Positions 26,915-35,095 of a DNA stretch of 64,000 bases are shown here, piece after piece (within the stretch, counting starts at the first letter, position 1; each line of letters starts with the position of its first letter). The DNA comes from an uncultured Trueperaceae bacterium. GTDB lineage: Bacteria > Deinococcota > Deinococci > Deinococcales > Trueperaceae. The notes beneath the pieces were generated by a model that ran no database searches, had not been told where the DNA came from, and worked only from the letters and a program-made list of their open reading frames with translations. The stretch is taken from contig CALMXZ010000010.1 in the NCBI GenBank assembly GCA_937873495.1, positions 372,001 through 436,000 on the forward strand, written 5' to 3'. The translations under genes were made by a program, and so were the position numbers.

Positions 26915-26920
26915 TATGAT
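26915..26920 (+). promoter_or_regulatory. TANNNT -10 box, likely leaderless, of addB
   Basis: TATGAT ends six bases before the GTG start of addB. No ribosome site separates them, and the -35 region is occupied by the right arm of the long inverted repeat. Confidence 0.5.
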
Positions 26921-26926
26921 GCTCGG

Positions 26927-29260
26927 GTGAAGCTAACCGTCACGGTCGGGCCGCCCGGTTCTGGTCGCACCGAGCGCATGCTCGTGGCCGCCAGGGCGGC
27001 GTGCGACGCGGGCAAGCGGGTCTGGTGGGTGGGGCTCCCGGCGCAGCGCGCCCACGTCCTCCACCGCCTCACGGCCGACGGTTACGCGGCGCTCGGCTTC
27101 GAGTTCATGAGCGCCCAGCAGCTCTACTACCGGCTGCTGACGCAAGCCACCGAGATCCTGCCCCTCGTGGTCGGCAGCGCGCGGCTCGTGCGCGTCGTGG
27201 AGGCGCTTCACGCGGTCGGCCACGCCCTGCCGACGCCGGGCGAGGCGCGCCTCTTCGCCGCCGCCATCGCCGAGGCCAAGCGCTTCGGCGTCGACGTGGA
27301 GGCCTACGAGCGCCTCGCCGTCGACCCCGAGCAGCGCCGCTTCGCCGCCGTCTACCGCGCCTACCAGGCCGGCATGCGCGGGGTGTGGGACTACGACGAC
27401 GCCCGCAGCGCCGCGGTCGGCCTCGTCGGCGGGGAACGGTGCGAGGTCGGGGCCGACCTCGTCATCGTGGACGGCCTGCGGGAGGTCGGTCCGCTCGAAC
27501 TGCGCTTCCTACGCGGGCTCGCCAAGCATGTGGACGTACGCCTCACCCTGCCGGCCCTCCCGCCCGGCCTGACGGCCGACGAGGAGCTGCCGGCGCGGTC
27601 AGGCGCGGTCTTGGAACGTTACGCCGCTCCGAACCCGGTCACCGAGGCGAGATGGGTCATGAGCTCGCTCAAGCGCGACCTCTTCGAGGGCCGTTTCCGG
27701 CCCCTCGACCTCGCGGTCATCGCCCCGCCGGAGCGGGCGCGGGCGCTCACCGTGCTGGCCGAGGAGTACGGGGTGCCGCTGATGGACGAGTCCCCTCTGG
27801 CGCTGGCCGACGGGGGGCCGGGCCGGGCGCTCGTCGACCTCCTCGAGCTCCCGGAGCTGCCGACGGCTTCGCGCCTGCTGGCCGTCCCCGAGCTAGTGCC
27901 GCTCGGCCGCCTGGCGCTGGAGGCCGGTGTGGCTGGCAACGACGCCGTCGCCGAGCTCGCGCGCCTGCACGACCTGGGCGGGGTGTGGCGCGCCTGGCGG
28001 GAGCGCCTCGAGGTCAGTGGTGACCCGGTCGCGTGGGCGCGCGGTCTCATCGAGGAGGCGGTGCCTGGCGCGGCGCCCACGTTCGTCGCCGCCGCGCTGG
28101 CCAGGGCGCAGGAGGCGGCACGCCTCGGCTCTGGAGCCGGCTTCAGGGCCTGGTGGGCGGCGTTGCTGTATGACGCCCGCGAAGCGCGGCGCGAGCCGGT
28201 CGGCGTGGCGCTGCTCGACACCACGCTCGCCTCCGGCCGGCGCTACCGCAAGGCCTACCTGCTCGGCGCCGTCGAGGGGGCGTACGGCGCCGGCGAACAC
28301 GAGGACTACTTCCTGCCGGAGGAGCGCCGCTCCGAGCAGAGCGACTCCTTCGAGCGCCTCGGCCTGCCAAGGCGCTTCCAGGGCCGGGGGCGGGAGGTGG
28401 CCGCCGAGCTGCTTCAGCGCGCCGACCACCTCGTCGTCACGGCGCCGCACGGGGATCAGGGAGGCCAGTTCGTGCCGGACGCCGCGCTCATGGGTGAGGC
28501 GCCACCGGCGACCCTCCCCGTCGTGCCCGCGGGCAGCCCGGTCGAGCTGGGCGCCGCCGCCTACTTCACGGCCGACCTGAGCGCCGTTGCCCTCGGCGAG
28601 CCGTACGTCGAGAGCCTGAGGCGGTACCGCGAGTGCTCGTTCCGTTACTGGGGCGAAGCGCTCGTGCGTGACGAGCAGCCCCCCGACGCGGCGCGCGCGC
28701 TGCGCACGTCCCTCGTGCGCAGCGGGCCGGAGCCGTTGACCCCGGAGCGCGTGGCCGGCCTGGCCGCCGACCACCCCGCCTACGCCGGGTGGCTGGAGCG
28801 CCACGCCGAGCGCCTCGCGCGCCTCACGTACGGCGTAACGCTCGGCGGACGGCAGGGGTACGCGCTCGCGAGGCTAGACGCGACCGAGCGGGAGGAGCTG
28901 CATGACGGTCGTAGGAAGGTGACGATCTACCGCTTCGTCGCGTGGGGCGAAGCGTGGGACGCCGAGAGCGCCGAGCAGGCCATGCGCGACCGCTGGACGG
29001 AGTACTGGGCCGTGGGAGCGCTGTTCGCGCAGCCGTCCTTCCGGGTCGCGGAGGCGCACATAGTGGTGTGGCCGATCGGGGGAGAGCCCATCGACCTGGC
29101 GCCGCGCGGCGTGCGGCCGGAGTGGCGGCGCGTCGGTGACCGTCGGCGCCTGGTGGAGGAGACGCTCCCCGGCTTCAAGCGCGGTGAGGTGCGGCCCAAC
29201 CCCGGCTTCGTGTGCCGCACGTGCCCCGTCTTCGACCTGTGCCGGGAGGGCGTGCGGTGA
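26927..29260 (+). CDS. addB: AddB-like subunit of the AddAB helicase-nuclease
   Basis: A 777-residue protein, short for AddB (usually over 1,000). The N-terminus has a P-loop-like GPPGSGRTERM (residues 8-18) and an inactivated helicase fold. The C-terminus keeps the AddB iron-sulfur cysteines: Cys570 in YRECSFRYWG, then Cys763-x2-Cys766-x5-Cys772 in VCRTCPVFDLC. In AddAB the cluster holds the nuclease domain on DNA ends. I cannot find the usual RecB-nuclease residues (GxxDRxD, DYK, QxxxY) between these cysteines, so its own nuclease is probably degenerate. The stop overlaps the addA start (GTGA). The complex should process double-strand breaks for RecA repair. Confidence 0.87.
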   Translation: MKLTVTVGPPGSGRTERMLVAARAACDAGKRVWWVGLPAQRAHVLHRLTADGYAALGFEFMSAQQLYYRLLTQATEILPLVVGSARLVRVVEALHAVGHALPTPGEARLFAAAIAEAKRFGVDVEAYERLAVDPEQRRFAAVYRAYQAGMRGVWDYDDARSAAVGLVGGERCEVGADLVIVDGLREVGPLELRFLRGLAKHVDVRLTLPALPPGLTADEELPARSGAVLERYAAPNPVTEARWVMSSLKRDLFEGRFRPLDLAVIAPPERARALTVLAEEYGVPLMDESPLALADGGPGRALVDLLELPELPTASRLLAVPELVPLGRLALEAGVAGNDAVAELARLHDLGGVWRAWRERLEVSGDPVAWARGLIEEAVPGAAPTFVAAALARAQEAARLGSGAGFRAWWAALLYDAREARREPVGVALLDTTLASGRRYRKAYLLGAVEGAYGAGEHEDYFLPEERRSEQSDSFERLGLPRRFQGRGREVAAELLQRADHLVVTAPHGDQGGQFVPDAALMGEAPPATLPVVPAGSPVELGAAAYFTADLSAVALGEPYVESLRRYRECSFRYWGEALVRDEQPPDAARALRTSLVRSGPEPLTPERVAGLAADHPAYAGWLERHAERLARLTYGVTLGGRQGYALARLDATEREELHDGRRKVTIYRFVAWGEAWDAESAEQAMRDRWTEYWAVGALFAQPSFRVAEAHIVVWPIGGEPIDLAPRGVRPEWRRVGDRRRLVEETLPGFKRGEVRPNPGFVCRTCPVFDLCREGVR

Positions 29261-32211
29261 GAGTACGCGTCGCCTCCGCCGGCACGGGCAAGACGACGTC
29301 GCTGGTGCTCCGCTACCTCGAGCTGATCGACTCCGGCGTCCCCTTGGGCCGCATCGCCGGCGTGACCTTCACGCGCGCGGCCGCCGGCGAATTGCGGCAA
29401 CGCGTGGCGGCCGGCATCGACGAGGTCCTCGGCGAGGGCGCGTACCTCGGCGGGCTCTTCGCGCCAACGGCGGACGCGGCGGCCTTCGAGCGGGCCAGGG
29501 CCGAACTGGGCGGCGCCGTGGTGAGCACCATCCACGGCTTCATGATCGAAGCCCTGCGCTTGAACGCCCCGAGCCTCGGCCTCGACCCGGGCTTCGGCCT
29601 CCTGGGCGAGTGGGAGGCGGCGGCCGTCTTCGAGGAGGAGTGCTCCGCTGTCCTCATGCTCGCGCAGGACGGGGCGCACCCACTCAACGCGGCCGCGGCG
29701 GCGCTCGGCGCCGAGGCCATGGAGCTGCTCGTGCTGCTCTTCGGGAAGCGCTCGCTTGCGCCCGAGCTGACCTTCGGCACCACGCCGAGGGAGGCCGCGC
29801 TCGCGCGGCTCTACCGAGCCGCCCTCGCCGCTTACGACGCGCGCCTCGGCGCCACCAGCCTCGCGCCAGGCGAGGTCGAGCGCCGCGCCATCACCTTGCT
29901 GGAGCGGGAGCCGGCGCGGCGGCGCCTCGTCGAGCGCTTCCCGCGCGTGCTCGTCGACGAGTACCAGGACGTCAACCCGCTCCAGGGCGAGTTCTTCGAG
30001 CGCCTGGCCGCCGCCGGCGCCATGCTCGAGCTGGTCGGCGACCCGAAGCAGTCCATCTACGGCTTCCGTAACGCCGACGTCGCGGTCTTCCGCCGGGCCC
30101 TCGGCGCCGCCGAGGCGCACGGCGAGGTGCAGCCGCCGCTGCGCGAGAGTAGGCGCCACGCCCGCGCGCCGGTGGCGTTCCTCAACCGCCTCACCTCCGC
30201 CCTCGGGCGGGGCGGGCAGGGCTTCACGGAGCGCGAGGCCCCGGTCGTGGCGGCCGCCGGCGACCAGGCGCGGGTGCTCGGCAGCGTCGAGCTCATCGTG
30301 GTCGAGGGCGATGCGCCCCTCGACCGGCTGCGCGACCGGGAGGCCGAACTCCTCGCCGAGCGGTTGCTTCGGCACCACACCGCCGGGATCGCCTTCGAGG
30401 AGATGGCCGTCATCGCGCGCGGGCACGCCGCGCTGGCGCGCGTGGCCGTGGCCCTGGCCGCCAAGGGCGTGCCGGGCGTGATCCTCCAGGGGCGCGGATA
30501 CTACGAGCGCAGCGAGATCCGCGACGTGTACCACGCCCTGTCCGTCGGCATCGACCCGGAGGGCGCCGGGCTCCTGCCGTTCCTCCGTGGGCCGTTCGCC
30601 GGCTTGGAACTCGGCGAGCTGGCCGAAGTCGCGCGCTCGGAGCCGCCGGCACGCCTGCCGCTCATCCGCGAGCGCTGGCCGGCCGTAGCCCGGCGCATCG
30701 AGCGCATGACGGAGCTGGCGCGCGCCACCCCCCTCGCGGCGGTGACCGGCCTCCTCCGCGAGCCGATCCTGGACGGCAGGCGGTTCCAGGAGTACCTGCC
30801 GAGGCGCGGCCGCGAGAACGTCGACGCGCTGCTCTTCGAGGTGGCCGGCCAGGCGCCGCGTGACGTGGCCCTGTTCCTCGACCGCCTCGACCTCCTCGCC
30901 AGGCTGGGCGACGCCGGCGACGTGCCGCAGAGCGGCAGCGGCGTGCGGCTGCTCACCATCCACGCGTCCAAAGGCCTGGAGTTCCGCTTGGCGGCCGTGT
31001 TCGACACGGGCGCTTGGCGCGGCGACCGCGGCGAGCCACTCCTCGTCGAGCCTGGCACGGGCGCCGTGCGCCTGGCGGGGGAGCCCGGCTTCGATGAGGC
31101 CCAGGCGGCCGCGGCGCTGCGCGGCGAGCAGGAGGGTTACCGCCTCCTGTACGTGGCGGCGAGCCGGTCCCGCGACGTCCTCGTCCTGACCGGCAGTCTG
31201 GCCCGGCGTCCCGGTCCGTGGCTCGCGGCGCTCTTGGGGCTGGGGTTGGAAGACGGTGGCGCGGTCGAGGGGATCCGCGTCGAGCGTCACCCTTACACCC
31301 CTTCCGCCCCCGGCCCCGGTGCGCTCGACGAGGTCGCGGCCACCGCCGCGGTCCCTACCGTGGACCCTGCCGCGGCCCGGGCCACGACCGGTGCCGCGGC
31401 AGTGGCCGCGACCGCCGTCGTCGGCGCGGCCGCGCCGGCCCCGTGGCTGGCCGAGCGCTACCCGCGCCCCGAGCTGCCGCCCGTGATGAGCCCGTCCGCG
31501 CTCGCGCGTTTGCGCGACGGGCGGGGCTGGGCGCCGGTGGGGTCCGGTCCGGGGCGCGCGCCCGACGACGAGGCCGACGCGCTCGCTGGGGAGGAGCCCC
31601 TCTCGGCGAGCGAGGGGGCGGCGACGTACGCCGAACCGGACCTCTCGTTCGCCGAGCGCGCGGCGGTGGCGGGCGAGGTGGAAGCCGGTCGGGTCGGGTG
31701 GGGCCGGGCGCTCGGGACTCTCGTGCACTACGCCATCGGACAGGATTGGCGACCGGGCGAGGCGAGCACGCGCCGCACCCTGATGGCGCAGGAGGTCCTC
31801 TTCGCGTTCAGCGACGAGCAGCGCGCTCGGCTCGTCACCGAGGTCAGCGAGCTGCTGGGCGGCTACTGGCGGTTGGTGGGCGAGGCGTTACCCGCGCTCG
31901 ACGCGCGGCAGGTGGATCGCGCCGAGCTCCCCTTGGCCGTGCGCTACGACGAGATCGTGTGGGAGGGGGTCATCGACCGGCTCTACCTGGTCGCTGGCGA
32001 GTGGTACCTGGACGATTACAAGACCGACCGCCGGGTCGCCCCCGAGCGTTACCACCTGCAGCTCGCCCACTACGCGCGGGCCGCGGAGCGCGCGCTCGGC
32101 GTGCGGCCGCGGCCGCGGCTCGTCTACCTGCGCAGCGGGCTGGTCATCGAGCCGACCCCGGACGTCCTCGACGAGGCGTTCGCCGCCGCGTCGCTTGGCG
32201 CGCTCAGGTGA
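29257..32211 (+). CDS. addA: AddA-like UvrD-family helicase-nuclease
   Basis: A 984-residue superfamily 1A helicase with a C-terminal nuclease. Helicase motifs: Walker A ASAGTGKT at about residues 6-13, motif Ia GVTFTRAAAGEL, motif II VDEYQD at about 233, motif III GDPKQSIYGFR at about 260, motif V LTIHASKGLEF at about 570, and motif VI RLLYVAASR at about 630. The nuclease has His in LVHYAIGQDW, DR in VIDRLYLV, the core LDDYKTD with Lys at about 922, and QLAHY at about 935, so it looks active. An Ala/Thr-rich linker (about 690-740) separates the parts. The GTG overlaps the addB stop, with GGAGG seven bases before it. Confidence 0.92.
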   Translation: MRVRVASAGTGKTTSLVLRYLELIDSGVPLGRIAGVTFTRAAAGELRQRVAAGIDEVLGEGAYLGGLFAPTADAAAFERARAELGGAVVSTIHGFMIEALRLNAPSLGLDPGFGLLGEWEAAAVFEEECSAVLMLAQDGAHPLNAAAAALGAEAMELLVLLFGKRSLAPELTFGTTPREAALARLYRAALAAYDARLGATSLAPGEVERRAITLLEREPARRRLVERFPRVLVDEYQDVNPLQGEFFERLAAAGAMLELVGDPKQSIYGFRNADVAVFRRALGAAEAHGEVQPPLRESRRHARAPVAFLNRLTSALGRGGQGFTEREAPVVAAAGDQARVLGSVELIVVEGDAPLDRLRDREAELLAERLLRHHTAGIAFEEMAVIARGHAALARVAVALAAKGVPGVILQGRGYYERSEIRDVYHALSVGIDPEGAGLLPFLRGPFAGLELGELAEVARSEPPARLPLIRERWPAVARRIERMTELARATPLAAVTGLLREPILDGRRFQEYLPRRGRENVDALLFEVAGQAPRDVALFLDRLDLLARLGDAGDVPQSGSGVRLLTIHASKGLEFRLAAVFDTGAWRGDRGEPLLVEPGTGAVRLAGEPGFDEAQAAAALRGEQEGYRLLYVAASRSRDVLVLTGSLARRPGPWLAALLGLGLEDGGAVEGIRVERHPYTPSAPGPGALDEVAATAAVPTVDPAAARATTGAAAVAATAVVGAAAPAPWLAERYPRPELPPVMSPSALARLRDGRGWAPVGSGPGRAPDDEADALAGEEPLSASEGAATYAEPDLSFAERAAVAGEVEAGRVGWGRALGTLVHYAIGQDWRPGEASTRRTLMAQEVLFAFSDEQRARLVTEVSELLGGYWRLVGEALPALDARQVDRAELPLAVRYDEIVWEGVIDRLYLVAGEWYLDDYKTDRRVAPERYHLQLAHYARAAERALGVRPRPRLVYLRSGLVIEPTPDVLDEAFAAASLGALR

Positions 32212-32875
32212 GCCGGTAGAGGTGGGCGTTCCCGCGCTTGCCGACGCGTTCGATCAGCTCGAGCTCGTGCAGGCAGTACGCCGTCTGCTGGGCTAGGCGC
32301 AGGGGCAGGCCGGCCGCGGCGGCGTGGTCGGCCGTCGTGAAGGTCGTCGGCAGGCCGGCGGGCAGCAGGGCGAGCAGGTCTTCCGGCCGGCTGAACGTCC
32401 GCCGCTCCAGGACCGCGACGAGGCGCCTGCCGCTCACCACCCACCCCCGCCTGCGCCACGCCATGCCTGCCACGAAGACGCGCTCCTCCACGTCCTCCAC
32501 GAGCGCGACCTCGAGTTCGAGGTTCGGATGCGCCAGGAAGGTCGGCGCGTAGACGAGCTCGGCGAAGAGCTGCTCGACGCGCCCGGCCTTGGGGGAGCGC
32601 CTGCGCTCGACGCGCCCGTCCGGGTGCGCCTTCTCGAGCCAGCGGGTGCGCGGTACGGGCAGCACGAGCCGGACACGGTTCTCGGGCAGCAAGGCGGCGA
32701 GCTTCGTGCGCATGTTGCCCAGGTGGCGCGTCTGGACCTCGATCAGTAGGCCGTCCGCCACGGCGTCGACGACGTAGCCGCCCACCTCCACCTCGAAGGC
32801 GCTCCCCGGCGGCGCCACGCGGCGCTTCAACTCCGCGTGCAGCGGCGTCTCGTTGAGGGAGCCGATGGCGCTCAT
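32204..32875 (-). CDS. Uncharacterised protein with possible PD-(D/E)xK-like fold and C-terminal winged helix
   Basis: A 223-residue protein I cannot name. The N-terminal part (LHAELKRRV..FEVEVGGYVVDAVADGLLIEVQTRHLGNMRTKL) has the spacing of a restriction-endonuclease-like core: a Glu in the first helix, Asp in VVDAV, and EVQ in place of the usual ExK. BglII is a known nuclease with ExQ. A basic middle region follows (RWLEKAHPDGRVERRRSPK), and the C-terminus (TTADHAAAAGLPLRLAQQTAYCLHELELIERVGKRGNAHLYRL) looks like a winged helix. The ATG at MSAIGSLNE is preferred over longer starts by content. Its 3' end overlaps addA by eight bases. A link to AddAB repair is possible but rests on position only. 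Confidence 0.7.
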   Translation of the reverse strand: MSAIGSLNETPLHAELKRRVAPPGSAFEVEVGGYVVDAVADGLLIEVQTRHLGNMRTKLAALLPENRVRLVLPVPRTRWLEKAHPDGRVERRRSPKAGRVEQLFAELVYAPTFLAHPNLELEVALVEDVEERVFVAGMAWRRRGWVVSGRRLVAVLERRTFSRPEDLLALLPAGLPTTFTTADHAAAAGLPLRLAQQTAYCLHELELIERVGKRGNAHLYRLT

Positions 32876-32973
32876 GAGCGCACGATACCCAAGCCTAGGC
32901 TCGAGCCTAGGCAGGCTAGGCAGGAACCCCGTAAGGCGCCTCGCGGACCTCGGCGCGCCCACATGCTGGTCGA

Positions 32974-33234
32974 ATGGAAGCCATACGCGGTGAGGCAACG
33001 GTTGCAGGTAGGCGCGGCATGCTCGTCGCCGATGAGCGCTTGGGCTTGGTCTGGGAAGCTGCCGTCGCGGTCGGCGAGTTCAAGGAGCTCATCGAGCACT
33101 GCGGGCTCGGCAACCTGCTCGAGGTGTCGGGCGCCTCGGGCTCCTACAGGGCCCTCGCTCGTCGGTGGTGGGTCCTGCCGCAGGGCGACGAGATGCTCGT
33201 GCGCATCGCGCTGGAGCGGGTCGTGGCGGCGTGA
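32974..33234 (+). CDS. Small hypothetical protein
   Basis: An 86-residue open frame with codon use like its neighbours in its second half (G/C at nearly all third positions). It is mildly acidic, has no membrane segment or signal peptide, and contains VWEAAVAVGEFKELIEHCGLGNLLEVSGASG and WWVLPQGDEMLVRIAL. I do not recognise the family. The start may instead be the ATG at 33019 (MLVADERLG), which has GGTAGG upstream. It is divergent from the possible nuclease gene. It could be spurious, but the opposite-strand frame looks less gene-like. Confidence 0.5.
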   Translation: MEAIRGEATVAGRRGMLVADERLGLVWEAAVAVGEFKELIEHCGLGNLLEVSGASGSYRALARRWWVLPQGDEMLVRIALERVVAA

Positions 33235-33327
33235 GCAGCCGGGCCGCGCCGCCGCATGAAGCGGTGCGACCCGCTCGGCATGCGAGGCGCTGGCGCTCGG
33301 CTGCCTGCCGCCGCCCCGGAACGTCCG

Positions 33328-34299
33328 TCAGGCCAGGCGTTCGACGACTTCTGCCGCCGCCCAGCCCACGACGCGCGCGCCGAGGTTATCGGAGTGGAAG
33401 CGCTCGTCGACGCACCCCTTGGTCATGATGGCGATCACGAAGGGCCTGGCGCCATGCGCGGCGGCCGTGACGGGCTCGAACACCCCAGCGTCGTTGCGGG
33501 TGCCTCGGATGGAGCCGCTCTTCGAGGCGATGAGCCAAGGCGCCTCGCCGATGGACGCATCGTACGAGTCGTAGCCGATGCTCCGGCCCATCTCGCAGAA
33601 CTGCTGCTTGCGGTAGATGGCCTTCGCCTCCTCCGTGAGGGGCGCGGGGAGCAGTTCGCCGCGCCAGAGCCGGGCGAAGTAGTCCGCCAGGTCGCCGGCC
33701 GTGGTGGTCGAAGGTGAACGCCGCGGACCGCCGTCGACCGGCGCGACCTGCAACTTGCCCGCGCTGCGGGTGCCGCGCCAGCCGTGGGCCTGGATCGACG
33801 CGTTGAGGTTCTCCAGGCCGACGTACTCGATGAGGACGTTGGTGGCCGTGTTGTCGCTGACCACGATCATCAGGGTGGCGATGTCCCTGAGCGTGTAGTG
33901 CCGGCCGGGCGTGAGGGCTTTCAGGATGCCCGAACCGGACACTTGGTCGTGCGCGTTCACCGGCAGCTCGTCGTCCAGGTCGGCGTCTCCGGCCGCCACG
34001 CGCTCGAACAACGCCTGCAGCACGTAGACCTTGATGGTGCTGGCCGAAGGGAACGGTTCGTCGGCCCGGTAGCTGATGGCGTTCCCCTCGCCCGCGACCC
34101 CGTCGAGCGGGAACGCCACCACGGCGAGCGCCCCCGGCGCGCCGGTCCCCTCGGCCACCCTGGGCGGCGTGCCCGGCGCCTCGTCCTCGGCCGGCTCCAG
34201 TCCGCCGAGCACGCGCTCGAGCTGCTCGAAGCGTCGCCGCAGGTCCTGGGAGTCCGGGACGGAGGAGTCGGTCGCGCGGGTGGTCGGGTCGTCTGGCAT
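33328..34299 (-). CDS. Class A beta-lactamase-like serine hydrolase, no signal peptide
   Basis: A 323-residue protein of the beta-lactamase2 fold. Motifs are SASTIK (Ser87, Lys90), SDN at 148-150 and KSGS in LIASKSGSIRG. The omega-loop Glu-x-x-Asn that deacylates penicillins in class A enzymes is missing; that region reads GKLQVAPVDGG. The N-terminus is hydrophilic, with many Asp, Glu and Arg over residues 1-50, and shows no signal peptide. A role as a peptidase or esterase, or a penicillin-binding-protein-like function, is therefore more likely than antibiotic resistance. The ATG has GAGGTG just upstream. It is divergent from the cold-shock gene. Confidence 0.85.
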   Translation of the reverse strand: MPDDPTTRATDSSVPDSQDLRRRFEQLERVLGGLEPAEDEAPGTPPRVAEGTGAPGALAVVAFPLDGVAGEGNAISYRADEPFPSASTIKVYVLQALFERVAAGDADLDDELPVNAHDQVSGSGILKALTPGRHYTLRDIATLMIVVSDNTATNVLIEYVGLENLNASIQAHGWRGTRSAGKLQVAPVDGGPRRSPSTTTAGDLADYFARLWRGELLPAPLTEEAKAIYRKQQFCEMGRSIGYDSYDASIGEAPWLIASKSGSIRGTRNDAGVFEPVTAAAHGARPFVIAIMTKGCVDERFHSDNLGARVVGWAAAEVVERLA

Positions 34300-34358
34300 G
34301 CTGCACCTCGTATCCGGGATATCAGCCCAAGTGTTACACGCTTTCGTCGCGGGCCATC

Positions 34359-34387
34359 TTGCGAGGTACGCCCACAAGCCCTACACT
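34359..34387 (+). promoter_or_regulatory. Promoter and long leader of the cold-shock gene
   Basis: TTGCGA (34359-34364), 17-base spacer, TACACT (34382-34387). Transcription from here gives a leader of about 115 bases before the cold-shock ATG. Long structured leaders are known to act as temperature sensors in csp mRNAs; whether this one does is inference. Confidence 0.55.
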
Positions 34388-34511
34388 TCACTCGTCCGAC
34401 CATGGTGCCAGCAAGGACCACCGGCGGGTCCGGGTGTAGGGCGGGTGTACGCCTGCTCGTGCCCGGTAGTCACTGACGGCCCACTCTCGAGAGGGGCCAG
34501 TAGGGATGGAA

Positions 34512-34964
34512 ATGGCTACAGGCAAGGTCAAGTGGTTCAGCGGCGAGAAAGGCTACGGCTTCATCGCACAAGACGACGGCGGCGCGGATGTGTTCGTCCA
34601 CTTCTCGGCCATCCGGGGCGACGGGTTCCGGACGCTCAACGAGGGTGACGTCGTCTCTTTCGATGTCGAGCAGGGCCAGAAAGGTCCGCAGGCGCAGAAC
34701 GTCGTGGTGACTAGTGCCGCGGCGCCACGCCCTGGCAGCGAGGATCGCGGGGGCCGCGACAACCGCTCGTTCGGCGCGCGCCCGGCCGGCGGCTTCGGCG
34801 ACCGTCCGAGCGGCGACCGCTCGTTCGGCGACCGCTCGTTCGGCGACCGACCAAGCGGCGATCGCTCGTTCGGCGACCGTGGCGGCGACCGCAACGGTGG
34901 CCGCGGCCGTGGCGACAACCGTGGCGGTGGCCGTGACCGCGGCGGCCGGCGCGATCGTTACTGA
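34512..34964 (+). CDS. Cold-shock domain protein with Arg/Gly-rich repeat tail
   Basis: A 150-residue protein. Residues 1-70 are a complete cold-shock domain that binds single-stranded RNA and DNA, with RNP1 KGYGFIAQ and RNP2 VFVHFSAI. Residues 80-150 are a disordered tail of [10 protein letters not shown] pentapeptides followed by [20 protein letters not shown], like eukaryotic RGG boxes. Most bacterial Csp proteins stop at about 70 residues. The ATG beginning MATGKVKWF is chosen because TAGGG lies six bases upstream and the family starts this way; another ATG two codons earlier is in frame. An RNA-chaperone role is likely; the tail would add nonspecific RNA affinity. Confidence 0.93.
   Translation: MATGKVKWFSGEKGYGFIAQDDGGADVFVHFSAIRGDGFRTLNEGDVVSFDVEQGQKGPQAQNVVVTSAAAPRPGSEDRGGRDNRSFGARPAGGFGDRPSGDRSFGDRSFGDRPSGDRSFGDRGGDRNGGRGRGDNRGGGRDRGGRRDRY
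34796..34885 (+). repeat. 15-base tandem repeats in the cold-shock gene
   Basis: Six head-to-tail 15-base units of the type CGGCGACCGCTCGTT, in frame, encode [25 protein letters not shown] and GDRGG. Two adjacent units (34811-34825, 34826-34840) are identical. Such an array can change copy number by slippage. Confidence 0.85.
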
Positions 34965-35021
34965 CGAGTCGCGACCGTTCACTCCAGTACCTGCCGGTAG
35001 TGCAGGCTAGCTAGAAAGGCC

Positions 35022-35047
35022 GCGGGCCCCCGGTTACGGGGGCCCGC
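35022..35047. terminator. Hairpin terminator between cold-shock and DoxX genes
   Basis: A perfect 11-base stem, GCGGGCCCCCG with its complement, around loop GTTA, followed on the plus strand by CTTCCTTC. It lies between converging genes and probably serves both. Confidence 0.75.
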
Positions 35048-35095
35048 CTTCCTTCAGGGGCCGCGTTGCTACGCGCCGGCCCGGTCGCGCGAGCG

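Noticed and set aside
28927-31728. A 933-codon minus-strand open frame opposite addA and addB
   Set aside because: It is antisense to two genes with clear motifs; its sequence is Arg/Gly/Ala-rich with no recognisable domain, as expected from the shadow frame of high-GC genes.
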